A DNA stretch of 64,000 nt from Pogona vitticeps (GCF_051106095.1 NC_135786.1:212386501-212450500); one strand, 5' to 3'. Positions 1 through 13,334 are shown, counted from the first letter of the stretch. Notes: generated by a model from the sequence alone, not told the origin. Program-made: numbers and translations.

Positions 1-333
1 AAGGATGATGAGGGTTGTAGTCTTAACAAATAAGTACACTGTGTTTCTGAGTGAACCTAAATGTCCACAATACAGAATTCTTAGCAGCTTTATCAAAGGA
101 TTCTTTGTGGGAAGACGTAATTTACAGTATACTGATACAAAACTGATATCCCTTTGTAGTGTAGATTTATTGAGAGAGTTAAAAACAACTAAAGCGTCTA
201 ATCCACATGTTAGCTGCCAGCAAATACCTATTATCCACATGCCACTGGTTGATCAGCTAGCTTAACTCTAACTTCAAGTAACACGAAGTTTGGTAAAAAT
301 TGCTTGCCAATTTTTAAAGGTAGATAAAACTTA

Positions 334-684
334 AGGGACGTGGTGGCGCTGCGGGCTAAACCGCAGAAGCCTTTGTGTGCTGCAGGGTCAGAAGACCAAG
401 CAGTCATAAGATTGAATCCACGCGACGGAGTGAGCGCCCGTCGCTTGTCCCAGCTCCCGCCAACCTAGCGGTTCGAAAGCATGCAAATGCGAGTAGATAA
501 ATAGGGACCACCTCGGTGGGAAGTTAACAGTGTTCCGTGTCTAAGTCGCACTGGCCATGTGACCACGGAAGATTGTCTTCGGACAAACGCTGGCTCTATG
601 GCTTGGAAACGGGGATGAGCACCGCCCCCTAGAGTCAAACACGACTGGACAAAAATTGTCAAGGGGAACCTTTACTTTTACCTT
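334..684 (+). mobile_element. Sauria-type SINE
   Basis: A full-length copy of about 350 bp. The head is tRNA-like, with an A-box-like GTGGCGCTGCGGGCTAAAC and a B-box-like region near 410-425. The body is conserved and the tail is rich in ACCTTT-like units, as in BovB-mobilised SINEs. It is flanked by the direct repeat AAAACTTA (326-333 and 685-692). This family is diagnostic of squamates. Confidence 0.85.
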
Positions 685-692
685 AAAACTTA

Positions 693-1140
693 TTCGGCCA
701 CTAGGATTTCACATACAGAGAGTAGCTTTCGACTCTGGTGGAGTCTTTATCAGGCTGGGCATTGTAGGGGGAGAGTAATACAGAGGGGAAAAAGAAGTTC
801 TAAAACCCACGGCCCAATGTTCCTTGTTTAGCAAGTTTCAAAGTGAGGGCTGCAGAATCCACTGGGAGGGTAGTTTCTGGATATTATCTTTTGTGAAAAT
901 GCTCCAACCCTATTAGACCAACAACTGCTACTCACAAAGTACCTCACTCACTACCACCTCAACAACTTATATCGATACACATGGGGTAGAGGAACTCTGA
1001 AATGTAACAAACCCCATATTAGGAAGAGGGCGGTTCTGGACCACCGCCAGCTATGTAATGCTTAGCCTGATGAGGACTTGTGTGGAGCTGAAAGCTAGCT
1101 TCTGCATGTGAGGTTTTTGTGGTCTAATAAAGGTATCTGC
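693..1140. other. no feature recognised
   Basis: Intergenic sequence between two SINEs. I see no open frame, repeat signature or RNA gene in it; 1-325 is likewise empty. Confidence 0.5.
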
Positions 1141-1328
1141 TGGTTGGATAGCTCAATGGTTTAGGTATCTGACTGTGGAGCCAGAAGCTGGGAATTCAGT
1201 TCCCCACTCCGCCTCCTGGGAGAAGATGCCCCACCCCCAGAAGAAGGAAATGGTAAACCAATTCTGAGCATTCTATACTTGGGGAATCCAGGTAAGGGTT
1301 GGCTTAGGTTAGAAACAACTTGACGTCA
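1141..1328 (+). mobile_element. tRNA-like SINE with BovB-like tail
   Basis: The head reads GGATAGCTCAATGGTTTAGG followed by a B-box-like GGAATTCAGTTCCCC, which is tRNA-like. The end resembles the BovB tail (AACTTGACGTCA). Related heads occur at 5805-5905 and 62688-62824. Confidence 0.55.
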
Positions 1329-1339
1329 TGTTATCAGGA

Positions 1340-1508
1340 TCCGCACTGTGGAGCAGTGAATAGAGCAATGAAATAGGACTCTGGAAAACGGGTCAAATCC
1401 CCACCTGGCCATGAAAACTTACTGGAGGCATTGAACTCCTTAAATATCTCACTTACCTTGAAAGCCCTATTAGAGTTACTATACGTCGGTTGTGACTTGA
1501 CAGCACAG

Positions 1509-1509
<1 letters not shown>
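1340..1509 (+). mobile_element. SINE of a second tRNA-like family
   Basis: Contains GGGTCAAATCCCCACCTGGC, then CTCACTTACCTTGAAAGCCC and a BovB-like end (TTGTGACTTGACAGCAC). The same consensus recurs at 45870-46055 and 62060-62340. Confidence 0.55.

Positions 1510-1561
<52 letters not shown>
1510..1561. repeat. (CA)n microsatellite
   Basis: About 26 CA units directly follow the SINE tail at 1509, a common place for simple-repeat expansion. Cys/Val and Thr/His repeat peptides read from it are not genes. Confidence 0.95.
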
Positions 1562-1564
<3 letters not shown>

Positions 1565-1679
1565 AAAGGTAACATTCACTCATGTCTTTGGATTGTGTAC
1601 AAGCACCGCAGAGCTTTTCCCCCCCTTGCTGGCAGAAGTTCTATATGATGTGAAGGTAAAAGTAAATCTGTAGCTGACC

Positions 1680-4600
1680 AAAGCTGAACACCAATCTGTT
1701 AGTGCCGGAAACAGGAAAAAAGGAGCCATGCTCACTAGAGTATTCTGCATTTTTAAAAAAAAAATACACTTACTGATTCTGATTCCTAATTAGAGTCCCA
1801 GGTCAGCTGTATCCCATGTTCTAGGATTCAGGGCCAAATCCTAAACAAATGATTGTACTCCTTGTGACATCACAGAGGTGAGGCAGGCAGTGGTTCACAA
1901 GGACGGATATGTTTCCTGACTTCTAACTATGGAAATAGGTGGTGGGAAATCTGGGTAAATGGGCCAGAATCTGCGTAACTACAGCTCAGGGAGTCTGAAA
2001 AACCTTGAAGATTGGTCTGGGTGCAACACAACATCATTATTTAGAGCTATACTTCAGTGGTTTAGAAACCTGGCTGATCCATTGGGTCTCTTCCAGCTCT
2101 GCAGTTGTTGTTGCTGTTCAAACATATCAAGCACAGTGCATCAAAATTATAAAAACATTGACTGGCATTCCATAACAGATACAAATTTTAACCAAAAACC
2201 TGAGTATCTATCTGATAAATACTAACGTAATATATATGCCATTTTTAATAGCTCTGATGAGGTTATTTCTGGAATCTCCCTGGTCCGCTTCCATTACTGG
2301 TGGGTTCTTTGGAATGTTGACATCATGCATGCATAGTAGATGTACAAAGAACTTTGCAGTAAGCTGGTGAGCCCAGGTACCAGGTAAGGAAGGCTTTATT
2401 AAACACAAAATATCAAAATTCTTCTTCTTTCAGCAGCACTGTGATTTATCTTTTACCCAGGGACCTAGAGAGAGATAGCGGTTCCTTGAGACTTCACCTG
2501 TCATCCAAGTAATTCTTACCGATCCATTCAAAAGCACAAAAGATAAGCTACAAATGCATCATCCTGATCCCAAAAATGTATTTGATTTTTTTTTAAAAAA
2601 AATACACACACATTTTCTATTGCTGCAGACATACTTTTGCTACAAATCCTATTACTTGCTTTCATACCCAACTAAGCAGTTGCATTTCTCGTTTCTCAGC
2701 ATTGCTGGTGCGAACAGCAAACCAAAGGGTCAAGCGTAAAAATCAGAAGTCAAGTACTAAAAATTTAGCTTAATGAGAAGAATATGGAAGCAAGATCAAA
2801 TTAGCCTCCTTCCTGTACTCATTCCAGGAACCGAAGTTGCTGTCATCGTCATTTCTTTGTCAGCTAGTTCGTTTAACTGAACACAGACACTGCCCTAAGG
2901 TAGGATGTTCCCGAGAGGACTCTTGGTTCTTTAGCTCACTTTGTACCTGGCTTTTCTTTTGACTGTACGGGTAGTTGTTCAACTGCCTGGAAACCACATG
3001 GCTGGCTGGAGTGCTTTGTTCGGTAGTTTGTGTTCCTTTGGCTGTACTTTGATGGCTTCCAGCTTTTTTCTAGTTCTAAACAGGAGTTATCACACATACA
3101 AACACACCTTTTTCCATCAGGAGAGCCAAGACATTTATAGCTAACTGTTTGGGTCACTGTCAGGAGCCTTCAGAGTTAGAGTGGAGTAAGGAGAAGCAAG
3201 TCTGGATGAAAGGGTTCTTGCAATTTCTCTCATCTTAGCATGGGGGAAGGGCAAACGGTGCGGCACTCCCAACTCTGCTTCCAATCCTTTGCCACTGCTT
3301 TGTTCCTCTTCCCCCAACGCTATTGCAGCAACACTGATCACCTGAATCATCTGCTTCTGGCCAGATGTTGTGTCCCAAGAAGATAACTTTTCCAAGGTCT
3401 GTGAACAGAAAAGTGGAGGCATGGGGGAAGAGGGTGAAAGATGACAGAAACTATCTAATTATCTAGTCAAACATGTGTTAGCCAATCTGTTGGGCCTTCT
3501 GATTGGCTTTCTTTGCAGAAAGAACACTCTAATTGCAGTGGCAACAGAGGAGAGAGACAGAAAACTTTCTCATCCTGTGCCATCTATGCATGACAGATTG
3601 CATCCTGTGCCATCTGCACATTGGCATCAATGGCTGCACTGAACCAGCTTATGTAGGAGGAGCTGCAGGACTGAAGCCAGCTGCTCACACATAGATTGGC
3701 TTCTTTAGTGTATCTGTCCAGATTTAGCACCTTCAGTGAGCCATGGTAAAGTGGAAATGAAAATCTAATTTACCTAATGCCTCTCCTACCTCTCCTCTTT
3801 CCTTGTGCTCAGTCATTCCTTTTTTGCTTTAGTTCTTAGATGCTGGAGGGCCATCACTGAAAGGGCAAGCATGAAAACAGAGAGATGTGAGAGGTATTTC
3901 ACTTCACTGCAGAGTGCAGATGTCTACAAGTGTGTAAGTCTGGGCTGTTTTTTGCTGTAGTGCTCGAAGATGAACAAATGAACAAATGGTACACAGAACC
4001 TATGGCTGGCCAAGTTGTTTTGACAGATGAGACAGAAAATACAGTTAGAATGCCCCTCTCTCTGTCCCTCTATCTCTGTGTCTTTTGCTCTGGAGGTAAA
4101 CATATAATAAGAATATGTAACATAAAATGTATTGTGCATTGATGACACTTGAAAGCCCAAGGTGGCTGTCTTATTCTTCGTTAAGGGTAGGGCCAGCCCT
4201 GTTTATGATGTAGAGATGGGAGCATGACACACCCTCATAGAAAAATAGGAAGCTGTCTTCTGTCAGGTCAAAGCAGTTCAGGTTTGAATCACAATTTAAG
4301 AAAAATGCGTATTTCTTGCCGTTATGATGTTTTTTTCTCCAGAAATTCAATTCCTTCAAAGCTCCATACCTAAGCAATCAGACTTGCAAATGATGCCGAT
4401 CTTTACTTCCAAAGGTCTGATTGCAAAATAAAAGCAACTCATTTGCAACAAGAGCAAGGCAAGCTATCTTTTGCCTCTTAAAAAGAGTTCTCCTTATTAA
4501 TTATTTGCTAAACATATCATCTAGTTTTACCCTCAGTGTTGCCCACCCTTTCTCAATTTCTTCTGCTTTGCTAAGCTCACCATTGGGAAAGGAGATGTTC

Positions 4601-5797
4601 AAAGAACCCTGTAAACATAGGGCGCCACACTGTTCATTGAGCCATCAAGTTCAATGCTGCCTACACTGATTGTCTGCCAGGGTTTCACACAAAGTTCTTT
4701 TCCACCCACACCTAAAGATGCCAGGGACTGATACATGAGAAGTTCACAGCACCTGCAGCCATCCAGGTAAGAATCTGCTTAGAGAAACCAAACTGTCTTG
4801 CAGAAAACCTACCTTACAGGATTGTTTTGGAGATGGTGGGTCATATATACCAGTCAGATCTTTTTTTGAAGAAAGCAAACTGGTCTCATCCGTTCGATAA
4901 CCTTTGATGAAACAGGAGCTGAGTCAGAGCACTAATCCTTCCCTATTAGTATCATCCACATGGACTGCCAGTGGGTCTCCAGAGTTTTGGACAGAAGTCT
5001 TTCCCAGGCTTGCCTAGAGAAGATGCGGATTGAACTTGAAACCTTTTGAATGCAAAACATGCCTCCACGGTATTCATAACAGAAGAGTAATTTGAGAGTT
5101 CTGCCAGAAAGAAAATTTTAGAAATGATGATCTAGTGAAGGAGAACAACACAGACAAGCAAAACAGAGGCGAACAGATTTAAGCCAAATGCAGACCGCCT
5201 TCTAAAACTCATAAGGGTAGAAGTACGATGTTTTTTCAGCTCAATTCATGATTACTTTCTGGAAGGAGGCAGAAAATTTGAGCAGAATGACCCCTTTCCT
5301 AGCCATACATATCAACCTATCCATACACAGACATAATATTTGTCATGATCTGACTCACACATACACACACACGTACTGGCAACTTTAAAAACACCAAACT
5401 TCCTTTGGTAACTGACACAAACTTATTTACAAGTATAACTGCTGGGGGGTTCATAACTTGCCTTCCATTCCGAGCAGCAATTACCGTTTGGAGTGGGGAG
5501 GATTATGGAAGGAGCCCAAGATTTGCCTGTTATATGGCAGAGTTTGCTTTTATATAGCAGCAGTGAACGACACATTCTTAGCGCATATCCTTATGTACCC
5601 AAAACAGCATCATCAATGAAGCAGAAGGATGTATCGGTATACTGTACTTGGGTGGAACTCTGAATGCTTCTAGAAGTAGGAAAAATCATTTTGAGGGAAA
5701 ATCCCCACACAGCCGAATGAGGACTAAGCACACGTATCAGTATGCTTTGTAGTAATGCCGACTGACTGTTGGGAGTGGCTACCTTTTAAAGGTGTGG
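1680..5797. other. intergenic, mostly unrecognised
   Basis: Only a decayed SINE end near 2060-2110 (CTTCCAGCTCTGCAG) is seen. Short open frames here lack codon structure, domains and splice context. Confidence 0.5.
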
Positions 5798-5804
5798 TAT
5801 GAAG

Positions 5805-6120
5805 TATGCTAACTGGATAGCTCAGTGGTTTAGGAATCCAGAAGTTGGGAGTTCAGTTCCTCTCTGTGCCTCCTGCAAGTACAGCTGCCCTGTGTGCCCT
5901 TGGGCAAACTGTGTGGTATTTGTAAAATTGATTGTTTTCCTTTACTGCTTTGAATGCGTTTTGGTGTTGCTTATGTTTTCTTTTTAGTCTGGTATTTGTT
6001 TGACCCTTTTTAGTATTTGTATACACGCTGTTGTTAGCTTTAATATTGACTTTTAATTATCTAAGCCACTTTGGATCCTTTTAAGGAGAAAGATGGGGTA
6101 AACATATTTTAAGTAAGCAA
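5805..6120 (+). mobile_element. tRNA-like SINE head and L2-like 3' end
   Basis: CTGGATAGCTCAGTGGTTTA and a B-box-like GGGAGTTCAGTTCC at 5805-5870 are followed by an L2-like terminus (AGCCACTTTGGATCCTTTTA, then AAGGAGAAAGATGGGGTAAA). It may be one composite or two adjacent insertions. Confidence 0.5.
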
Positions 6121-8194
6121 GTAAGTGTCTTGGGTCAGCCCTGCATGGAGTTTGGAACACATTTTCCTATCAGGTGGTCCCAAATGCTGCTGAATTCTAA
6201 GAGTGTAATCTTACGTTTGGGTGGTGGCACCAAGCAGCACAAGTCCAGAAGGAATCGGAGTTTTGGGAAGGTAAATCTAATTCCCAGATAGCACAGGAAT
6301 TGGGTGGCTATCTTTGAGGTCCCTACTTTTTGCATTCGAATCACCACATAGGGAATCATCTTTGGCATGGGTCAACAAATTCAGGGCTTGATCATATTTA
6401 CTAAAAGAACCCTAGTTATACAATTTTTGTCGTTATTTGGATTGTTTCAAAAGTTTCTGTTCACATGACGCATGGCTAATATAAATTCATTTGCCCCTGC
6501 AATTGATTTATGTCCTCTTCTCTGGGAGAGATGTTTTAAAATGTACTGATCATGTATCACTTCATTCCTTATCATTTCAGTGCATGTGAACATTGCTGTC
6601 AATTTATTTCCTTTGTGAAGGGGTTGGGTTTTGAGTGCTGTGGCCACTTCATGGCCACTGCACTTGTACCCCTCTTTTTAAAAAGGATATTGATAAATCA
6701 ATATTGGCAGCTGCCACTGCCACCACAAAAACATGAATACATTGCTTGGAAGGAGACAGACTTCCCCCTCTCCCTTGTGAGTGAACAAGGGTTTCAGTAG
6801 AGAAAGAGACATTTCCTGCTCTAATTCGTAAAGGAAGGGGCATTGCATTAACATCTCTCTCTCTTTTTTAACCTTGCTCTTCACAATACTTTGCAAGTCT
6901 TTTAAAACCCGCTTCCTCCTCCCAACAATGTTCAAAAGGGAAAAGAAAAATGAAAGCCAAGAACTGAAAGGAAGAGATATGCAGGGAAGTAAGGGAAAGG
7001 GGATGAGTGAGTAAAGGAAGGAAGGGAAAAGGGAAAAGGAGAGAAGACTTTTTTATCGATATATCACTTTTTTATTTTTAAAAACAGAGACAAAGGGGGG
7101 CCTGATTGCCACAAGAAACAATAGAGAAAATGAATCAATATAAAATTAAAGAGCGGTGTAGCCTGTTATAGCAGTTAAAATAGAAAGAAATGTAGCAATG
7201 GAATTGAAAAGAATGTAAACACTCCCCCTGATATATATACAGAAATTAAAAGAATCAGTATAACTGGGGCTCTTTTCTCATGTGTGACTGAGCCCTCCAT
7301 TTGTTACAGGCCCCAATAGAACTTAGCATGTTTCTTATCTTTGCTCGAGTAACTCTGCCCTGTATGTAGGTTTCAGGATTGCAACTGTCTGCTGGCAGAC
7401 TATCCAGTACCTTGATTTAAAGTGTGGACCTCTTTCTTTCCATTTTGAGAATTCACGTGAACCTTTTTTTCGTAATTAAAGAGGTTAAATCCAGGAATCC
7501 ATTTTCCTGGACGAGGGGTGAACACAGCCAGTACTTTCATGAAGGATACAATCAATAAATGCCAGCAGCTACTGTACTTTTGGCTTTGTTCCCACTCAGT
7601 TACGCCACAGGAGCTAGAAATGTGTGGCACACTGAACAGCTGTGAGAACAGCATACATGCATACAGGGAGCCACGTGGGCAGTGCACTATACTCTTCTCC
7701 TTTTCATAGCTGACTCGCTTGAATGATATGTCAATTGATTTCAGAAGCGCATAGCAACAACAGACACATACACATACAAATCATACCTTAAGTATAATGG
7801 AAACATCCTCCTTGGAATGCTCACAAATGCCTCCTCAGATGGGGAAGATTTTATGTGCTCATTAAAAACTATTAACAAGACCATAAATTCATCTGACATG
7901 TGAGTTTCCTGTGTGGCTCAGAAAGTGTAATGCAGTATTTTGTCTTATGCAAGGTAAGGGACATGGAAAGGACAATATCCATTGGTTGCTGAACAATCAG
8001 CCACAACACCAGCCAAATATTAATGTGGTGTGATGATCACTTAAGCATCCCTGACCTCCGAAAAAGAGGAAGAGGAACAAGATTACCAGCAAGAAGAAAT
8101 ACATCAAAGAAAGAATGAAGAGGATAGAATTTTCCATTAACTTTGCAGATGCTAACTTAGATGTACAGATACAAACAGAGAGAAAAATTACTGG
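6121..8194. other. intergenic, unrecognised
   Basis: Contains a purine-rich stretch at 6940-7050 (GAAGGGAAAAGGGAAAAGG-like). Nothing else recognised. Confidence 0.5.
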
Positions 8195-8289
8195 AAATAA
8201 GAACAGAAGAGCCCTGCTAGATCAGGCCAAGGGTCTATCTATTCCAGCTTCCTGCATCTCACAGTGGCCCCACCAGATGCCTCTTAGAG

Positions 8290-8425
8290 CAATGGTCCCC
8301 AACCTTGGGCCTCCAGATGTTCTTAGACTTCAACTCCCAGAAATCCTGGCCAGCAGAGGTGGTGGCGAAGGCTTCTGGGGGCTGTAGTCCAAGAACATCT
8401 GGAGGCCCAAGGTTGGAGACCACTG
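8290..8425. mobile_element. hAT-type MITE with 8-bp TSD
   Basis: A near-palindromic 136-bp element, ends CAATGGTCCCCAACC and its complement GGAGACCACTG. It is flanked by the perfect 8-bp repeat TCTTAGAG (8282-8289 and 8426-8433), which fits hAT transposition. Copies of the same family are at 9782-9922 and 15370-15505. Confidence 0.8.
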
Positions 8426-8795
8426 TCTTAGAGCATACAAGACAACTAGGTACCTGTCTCCTCATCCCCCTCCCCTGCATTGGGCATTTTGAGGTACCTT
8501 CCTTTTAAACCTGGAGATTACAGTATATATCCCCATCATGGGCTGTAACCTGTGATGGACGTTTCCTCCAGAAATCTGTCCAATCCCCCTTCAAAGGCAT
8601 TTCAAATGCCATCACCACATTCTGTGGCAAGGAGTTCCACAGACTGACAACACGCTGGGTCAAGAAATATTTTCTTTTGTCTGTTCTCACTCCCCAAACA
8701 CTCAATTGGAGTGGATGTCCCCTGGTTCTGGTAGTGGGGGAGAGGAAAAAGAACTTCCCTCTATCCACTGGATCCATTCCCTGCATAATTTTATA

Positions 8796-9229
8796 CAGTG
8801 GTACCCCGCATAGCGACATTAATCCATTCCGGATTAATCGTCGCTATCCGGAAACATCACTAAACGGAACTAAAAACCTCATAGGAACGCATTAAACTTC
8901 GGTCAATGCGTTCCTATGGGGCGAAAACTCACCGTTCAGCGAAGATCCTCCATAGCGCCGCCACTTTCGCCACCTTGGTAAGCGAGGAAACCGTGCGAAA
9001 ATGCTTGCGGCAGCCATTTTGGGCACCCGGCGGCCATTTTGGAACCACCGATCAGCTGTTCTAAAAACATCGCAATGCGAAGATTGGTAAGCGAAACGCT
9101 TACCGATCATCGCAATGCGATGTTTTCCCATTCAAAACATTGCAATGCGATCACATTAGCGATCGCAAAAAATAGATCACTATGCGGATTCGTCATGAAA
9201 CGGTGGGCTCGTTATGCGAGACACCACTG
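8796..9229. mobile_element. Tigger/pogo-like MITE
   Basis: 434 bp starting CAGTGGTACCCCGCATAG and ending CTCGTTATGCGAGACACCACTG, with TA on both sides (8794-8795, 9230-9231). TA target and terminal inverted repeats fit Tc1/mariner-type, pogo-like elements. It is inserted in the CR1-like LINE, so it is the younger of the two. Confidence 0.75.
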
Positions 9230-9781
9230 TATGTCTCAGTCATGTCCCCACTCAGGCACCTTTTCTCTAGACCAAAGTATCCTGTCTTCAAAAGTGAATT
9301 CATTTTTGAGAATCTTCTTGGCCTCAGCCCAAGATTTTCTCTTATAGAAAATAAACTGAATAGTGAGTTGCTAACCTCTGGGGACATGGTTTATTCTGTA
9401 TATAGGATAAAATTGTTTACTTTGTTGCTAAATTTTATTGCATCTTATCATTTATATGAAGTATTTTATTGGTGTGTATGTCATATGTATGGCTTTTGTG
9501 TTGTGCACTATTCTGGGTCTCTTTGGGGGAAAAAAGGAAAGGGAAGTGTTTATACTGTGATATGACAGTGTCTTAAAAGGACTGTAGATCCACTGCACAT
9601 TCTGCCCAAAATATCCCTTTGGTGAAAAATAGTCTGATTATCTTGGTTTTTGAATTTGCTTATATCTCATGTGTATCCACGATTTTGAATTGTGCAACAC
9701 TCTGAAATGAATAAAGAATATCCCTCTATAGTTAAACTGGACATGGACTGAGCAGTCTTTCAGTTAAATGACACTTTCATA

Positions 9782-9922
9782 CAGTGGTCACCAAACTTGG
9801 ACTAAAGAACCAGATGTTCTTGGACTAAAACTCCCAGAAGCCTTCGCCGCTAGCTGTGCTGGACAGGATTCCTGGGAGGGATAGTCCAAGAACATCTGGG
9901 GACCCAAGGTTGGGAACCACTG
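9782..9922. mobile_element. hAT-type MITE
   Basis: Same hairpin family as 8290-8425: CAGTGGTCACCAAACTTGG at one end, GGTTGGGAACCACTG at the other, and the paired GTTCTTGGACTAAAACTCCC core. No clear target duplication remains. Confidence 0.7.
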
Positions 9923-10755
9923 AAAAAGAAGGTGTGTGTTTTACCATGAAGCAGGACAAATGGCTATCTATAAAGGTATGAAGGCCACATTTATTATTGA
10001 GGTTTGTAAAACACCCCCTCAACTTATTTTGCAGAACTTCATAAAACAGAAGAGCTCAACATTGTTTAGATTTATAATTCTCCAGCTTGAAGCAGTTTGC
10101 AGTCTTATTAGCCTCCAGCAAGAATCAGAGAGGGAAATGAACTCCCACACAAGATAATGGCAAACATTTTGGAAACATAGTTTGATTAATTTTAAACAAC
10201 TCTGTCAGGTCATAAAAAGTACAACCACACTTACTGCAAACACAACCCAGAAGTGATCATCTATCGTTATGATCAAATAGAAAGAATACATACTTTACAA
10301 CTCCATCACCACAGACTGATCCTATTTTACAACGGATGGAAAATATTTTGGTTTCCTAGTTACACCACCCTACGTTTATAACGTATGACAACCACTGCCC
10401 CCACTTTTAATCTGTGCCAGGCTGTAAGATATAGTTTCCTGAAGATATTTACCTTCCAAGCATAAGAACTACACAAATAAATTAACAGTCAAAGGAATTC
10501 AAAGTACATTACTATGGTTTTACCAGAGCTTAGAAGAGTTTGGGGTTTTTTGTTTGTTTGTTTGTTTAATAATAACTCCCAGGATTCCCTAAATTTGCCC
10601 AAGAGGCTAGGAAAATAATGCTGGCCCTCTTCTTAACGTTCTATAAAACTATAAGCCAATCAGTCTTGATTGGAAAACAGATTTTTGGAATGCAGTGTAC
10701 AGTATTAGGCAATGCTCAAGACTTTTTCAGAGTGCTGAGCTGTCAAATTATTTTA
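9923..10755. other. intergenic, unrecognised
   Basis: Apart from the (GTTT)n at 10545 I see nothing; 9336-9781 between two repeats is also unassigned and AT-rich. Confidence 0.45.
10545..10567. repeat. (GTTT)n microsatellite
   Basis: About five GTTT units following a T-rich run. Confidence 0.8.
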
Positions 10756-11320
10756 GGTATCCTTCTGTCTCGAGAGACTATGGTAACGTGCTCTGTATCG
10801 AGGACTTGGAACAGCATCTAGTGTGGCTGAGGAGGCCAATTCGAGAGTGACAATACCTTCCACACTGAAGGCAATCTGTCCCCCATCCAGCTCCCTGATT
10901 TTGATGGTTTTGGGACTACCTCTTTGCCTTGGCCTGCTAGACAAGTGTCTTCAAATTGGGAGAGGCCATGATGCACCTCCTGCCTCCAGGCTGAACGCTC
11001 AGATGTGAAACTTTCCCATCTGTTGAGGTCCATTCCTAAGGCCTTCAGATCCCGCTTGCAGATATCCTAGTATCACAGCTGTGGTCTCTCTCTGGGGCGC
11101 TTTCCCTGCACTAATTCTCCATATAGGAAATCTTTCAGAATCCAGCTGTCAGCCATTCTCTCGACATGCCCAAGCCAACGTAGACATTGCTGTATCAGTA
11201 ATGTATATATGCTAAACATTTCAGCTCGTTCTTGGATGACTTTATTTGGTATTTTGTCTTGCCAGGTGATACCAAAAATGCGTCAGAGACAATGCACATG
11301 GAATGTGTTCAGCTGTTAAT
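10756..11320 (-). mobile_element. LINE 3' fragment (clade not assigned)
   Basis: Homologous to 16560-17690. On the minus strand it carries RSAWRQEVHHGLSQFE, a typical LINE C-terminal tail. The matching copy shows that the family ends in a CxxC...H...C finger (QCGRNCHSRIGLLSHTRCC). Confidence 0.6.
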
Positions 11321-11937
11321 AGAAAAAATATTTAAAAGTAACTTAAAAAGGAGCGTTACAGGCAAAAACAAAAGAAGAATAAAAAAACAAAAAAGATAAA
11401 ACATTGTTGCAATTTAAAGACTAACTGCTATATTTTAATGTGAGCTTTGTGGTTTAGATCTCTGGCTGGGAAGAAAGAGTTCGGGAATCCAAGGGATTCT
11501 GTTAAGATGGATGGAAAGTAACTGCAGGGCCCTATTGTGGCCCTCTTCTGCCTCAATTTATCACTTCAATTTGATATTAGATGGAATGGCACAACATTAA
11601 TGGCAACTCATGCGGCTTCCTCGTGCCTATAAACAGGGTACCAATTTCCCTCCAAAGGATGAGATAAATGAATGAGGCCAAAATCATGTTGCTTAACATA
11701 CTAAATTGCATTAGAATAAGCCAACTGAATCAATGACTATTTAGTGAATCCTCTGTAAGCTCCATTTATTCAAATGGGCCTATTCTAGAGTGCTTTACTA
11801 CTCTAAACAACAAGATTTTCACCGGTGTATAATTTCCATTCAGCTCACTTAAAGTTATACCAGCATTGGGGCTGGCACAGGACATGACCAAAACAGGTGA
11901 ATGAACCACACATAGGAAATTGACTTGATATAGATCC

Positions 11938-12060
11938 ATTTGATTGATTGATTGATTGATTGACTGACTGATTGATTTACTGCCCCATTAATGACTAAGG
12001 ACTACTCTGGGTGGTTTACAAGATTAAACTTTAAAACCCTCAAAGCTCCACAATATCAAA
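11938..12060 (-). repeat. (GATT)n tract plus L2-like LINE tail
   Basis: GATT/GACT units at 11938-11978 are followed by an L2-like terminus in reverse (CTGGGTGGTTTACAA), the usual order for a minus-strand LINE 3' end. Confidence 0.5.
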
Positions 12061-13334
12061 AAATACTGCTGGCTTTACTTTCCTGCTGACTTAGACTAAC
12101 TGGCTTTTTAATCCACCAACACTAAAGGATGCCAACTATAAGCAGATTTGCTGACATAAGGATGAGCTTTATTTTTACCCATTCATGCCTGACTTGATCT
12201 CTTTCCATACATTTTCATGGAATCTCCTATCAGTATCTCTTGCAAAGGAGCACCCATCTCAGGAGTAATCTCCCTGGTAGTAGCTAAACATAGTCATCGG
12301 CTATTTATGAACCAGGGACATCCCCGGCTAAGCTGAGAAAATACCTTAACTTAATCAAGCTGTTGGGTAGCCCAGATTAATCATAGTTATTTATATCACT
12401 AAGACTTGTCATGCAGATTACCCACCATGAGGAATTTGTACCATTTTCTGCATCTCATTCCATCTCCTATCCAGATGATTCAAACATGCTGTTCAGGAGG
12501 TGGTAGACTCTACTTGTTTCAAAATAGTGGTGGACCAAGTGCAATCTTGTCCAGGGAGGCACAATTCTTTATCTTAAGACAATTTCACTCCAGCACCTTC
12601 TGAAGGGATACAGTCGCCTTTTCTCCTAATTGGAAATAATTATTCATTCCCTTCTGGAGCTGGGCATAGCCACTGGGATCTGGAAGAGTAGGCAATGGGG
12701 TGGGTGCAGCCCCGGGACCTTCTGCAGTTGCCAGCCTCCAGTTTATAGGTTTCAAAGTTAGATGGCCATGCAATAGGATGCTAAAGTAGTGAGCTTTCTC
12801 CATTGGCAGGGTCCCAGACTAGATCAGCTCATGCAGTACCCTCTTTCCCATCACTCCCCCACCTTCTGTTAGTACAGTCAAATCTGGCTCAGCACATCTT
12901 CAAAAGTACTAAGTTGAGCAAAGTTGATCTTTAAGATTCATGCCTTCCGGGAGTCGTGATGCAGAAACAGCTGCACATGGGAACAGAGGGAGCTGCCTCA
13001 AGATGGGAGAAACCTTAGGTACCTTCAGGATAGGGTCTAAGTAAGAGAAACCAATGGAATTTCCAAAACAGGATTCTATTCAATAAGTTATCTCATGGGG
13101 TATCTCACAGCTGAAAGTTAACTTGACTAAAAGTTACCTTTTAAAAATAACTCTTAATTGTTCTAGTATTTTAAAAGGAATTTAAAGTACCTCTATGATT
13201 GTAATAAAGCTCCTAGAATGTAACTTTAAAAGTAACTAGAAGCAGTTAGTTGTTATACAATAGTGACTTCTTTCCCACTTGTTATATTACTTTAGAAAAG
13301 TATCAGTACATCTAAATTAGCATTTGCCTATTTC

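Larger units (their letters stand above)
8195..9335 (-). mobile_element. CR1-like LINE 3' fragment, split by two MITEs
   Basis: On the minus strand it encodes degraded reverse-transcriptase C-terminal residues (YFGLEKRCLSGDMTETY, then KIMQGMDPVDRGKFF, TRTRGHPLQLSV, RVVSLWNSLPQNVVMA). The 3' end near 8200 carries the common motif CCCTGCTAGATCAGGCCAAG read on the plus strand. Interrupted by the hAT MITE at 8290-8425 and the Tigger-like MITE at 8796-9229. Confidence 0.7.

Noticed and set aside
1141-1215. Possible tRNA gene
   Set aside because: A- and B-box-like motifs are present, but the cloverleaf does not close and the same sequence recurs as a SINE head at 5805 and 62688.
1334-1673. Frames encoding Cys-Val or Thr-His repeats
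   Set aside because: Product of the (CA)n microsatellite on both strands.
2936-3422. Minus-strand frames of 73 and 93 codons in the downstream flank
   Set aside because: No resemblance to known proteins, no fitting splice sites, no repeat signature. Not enough to call a gene.
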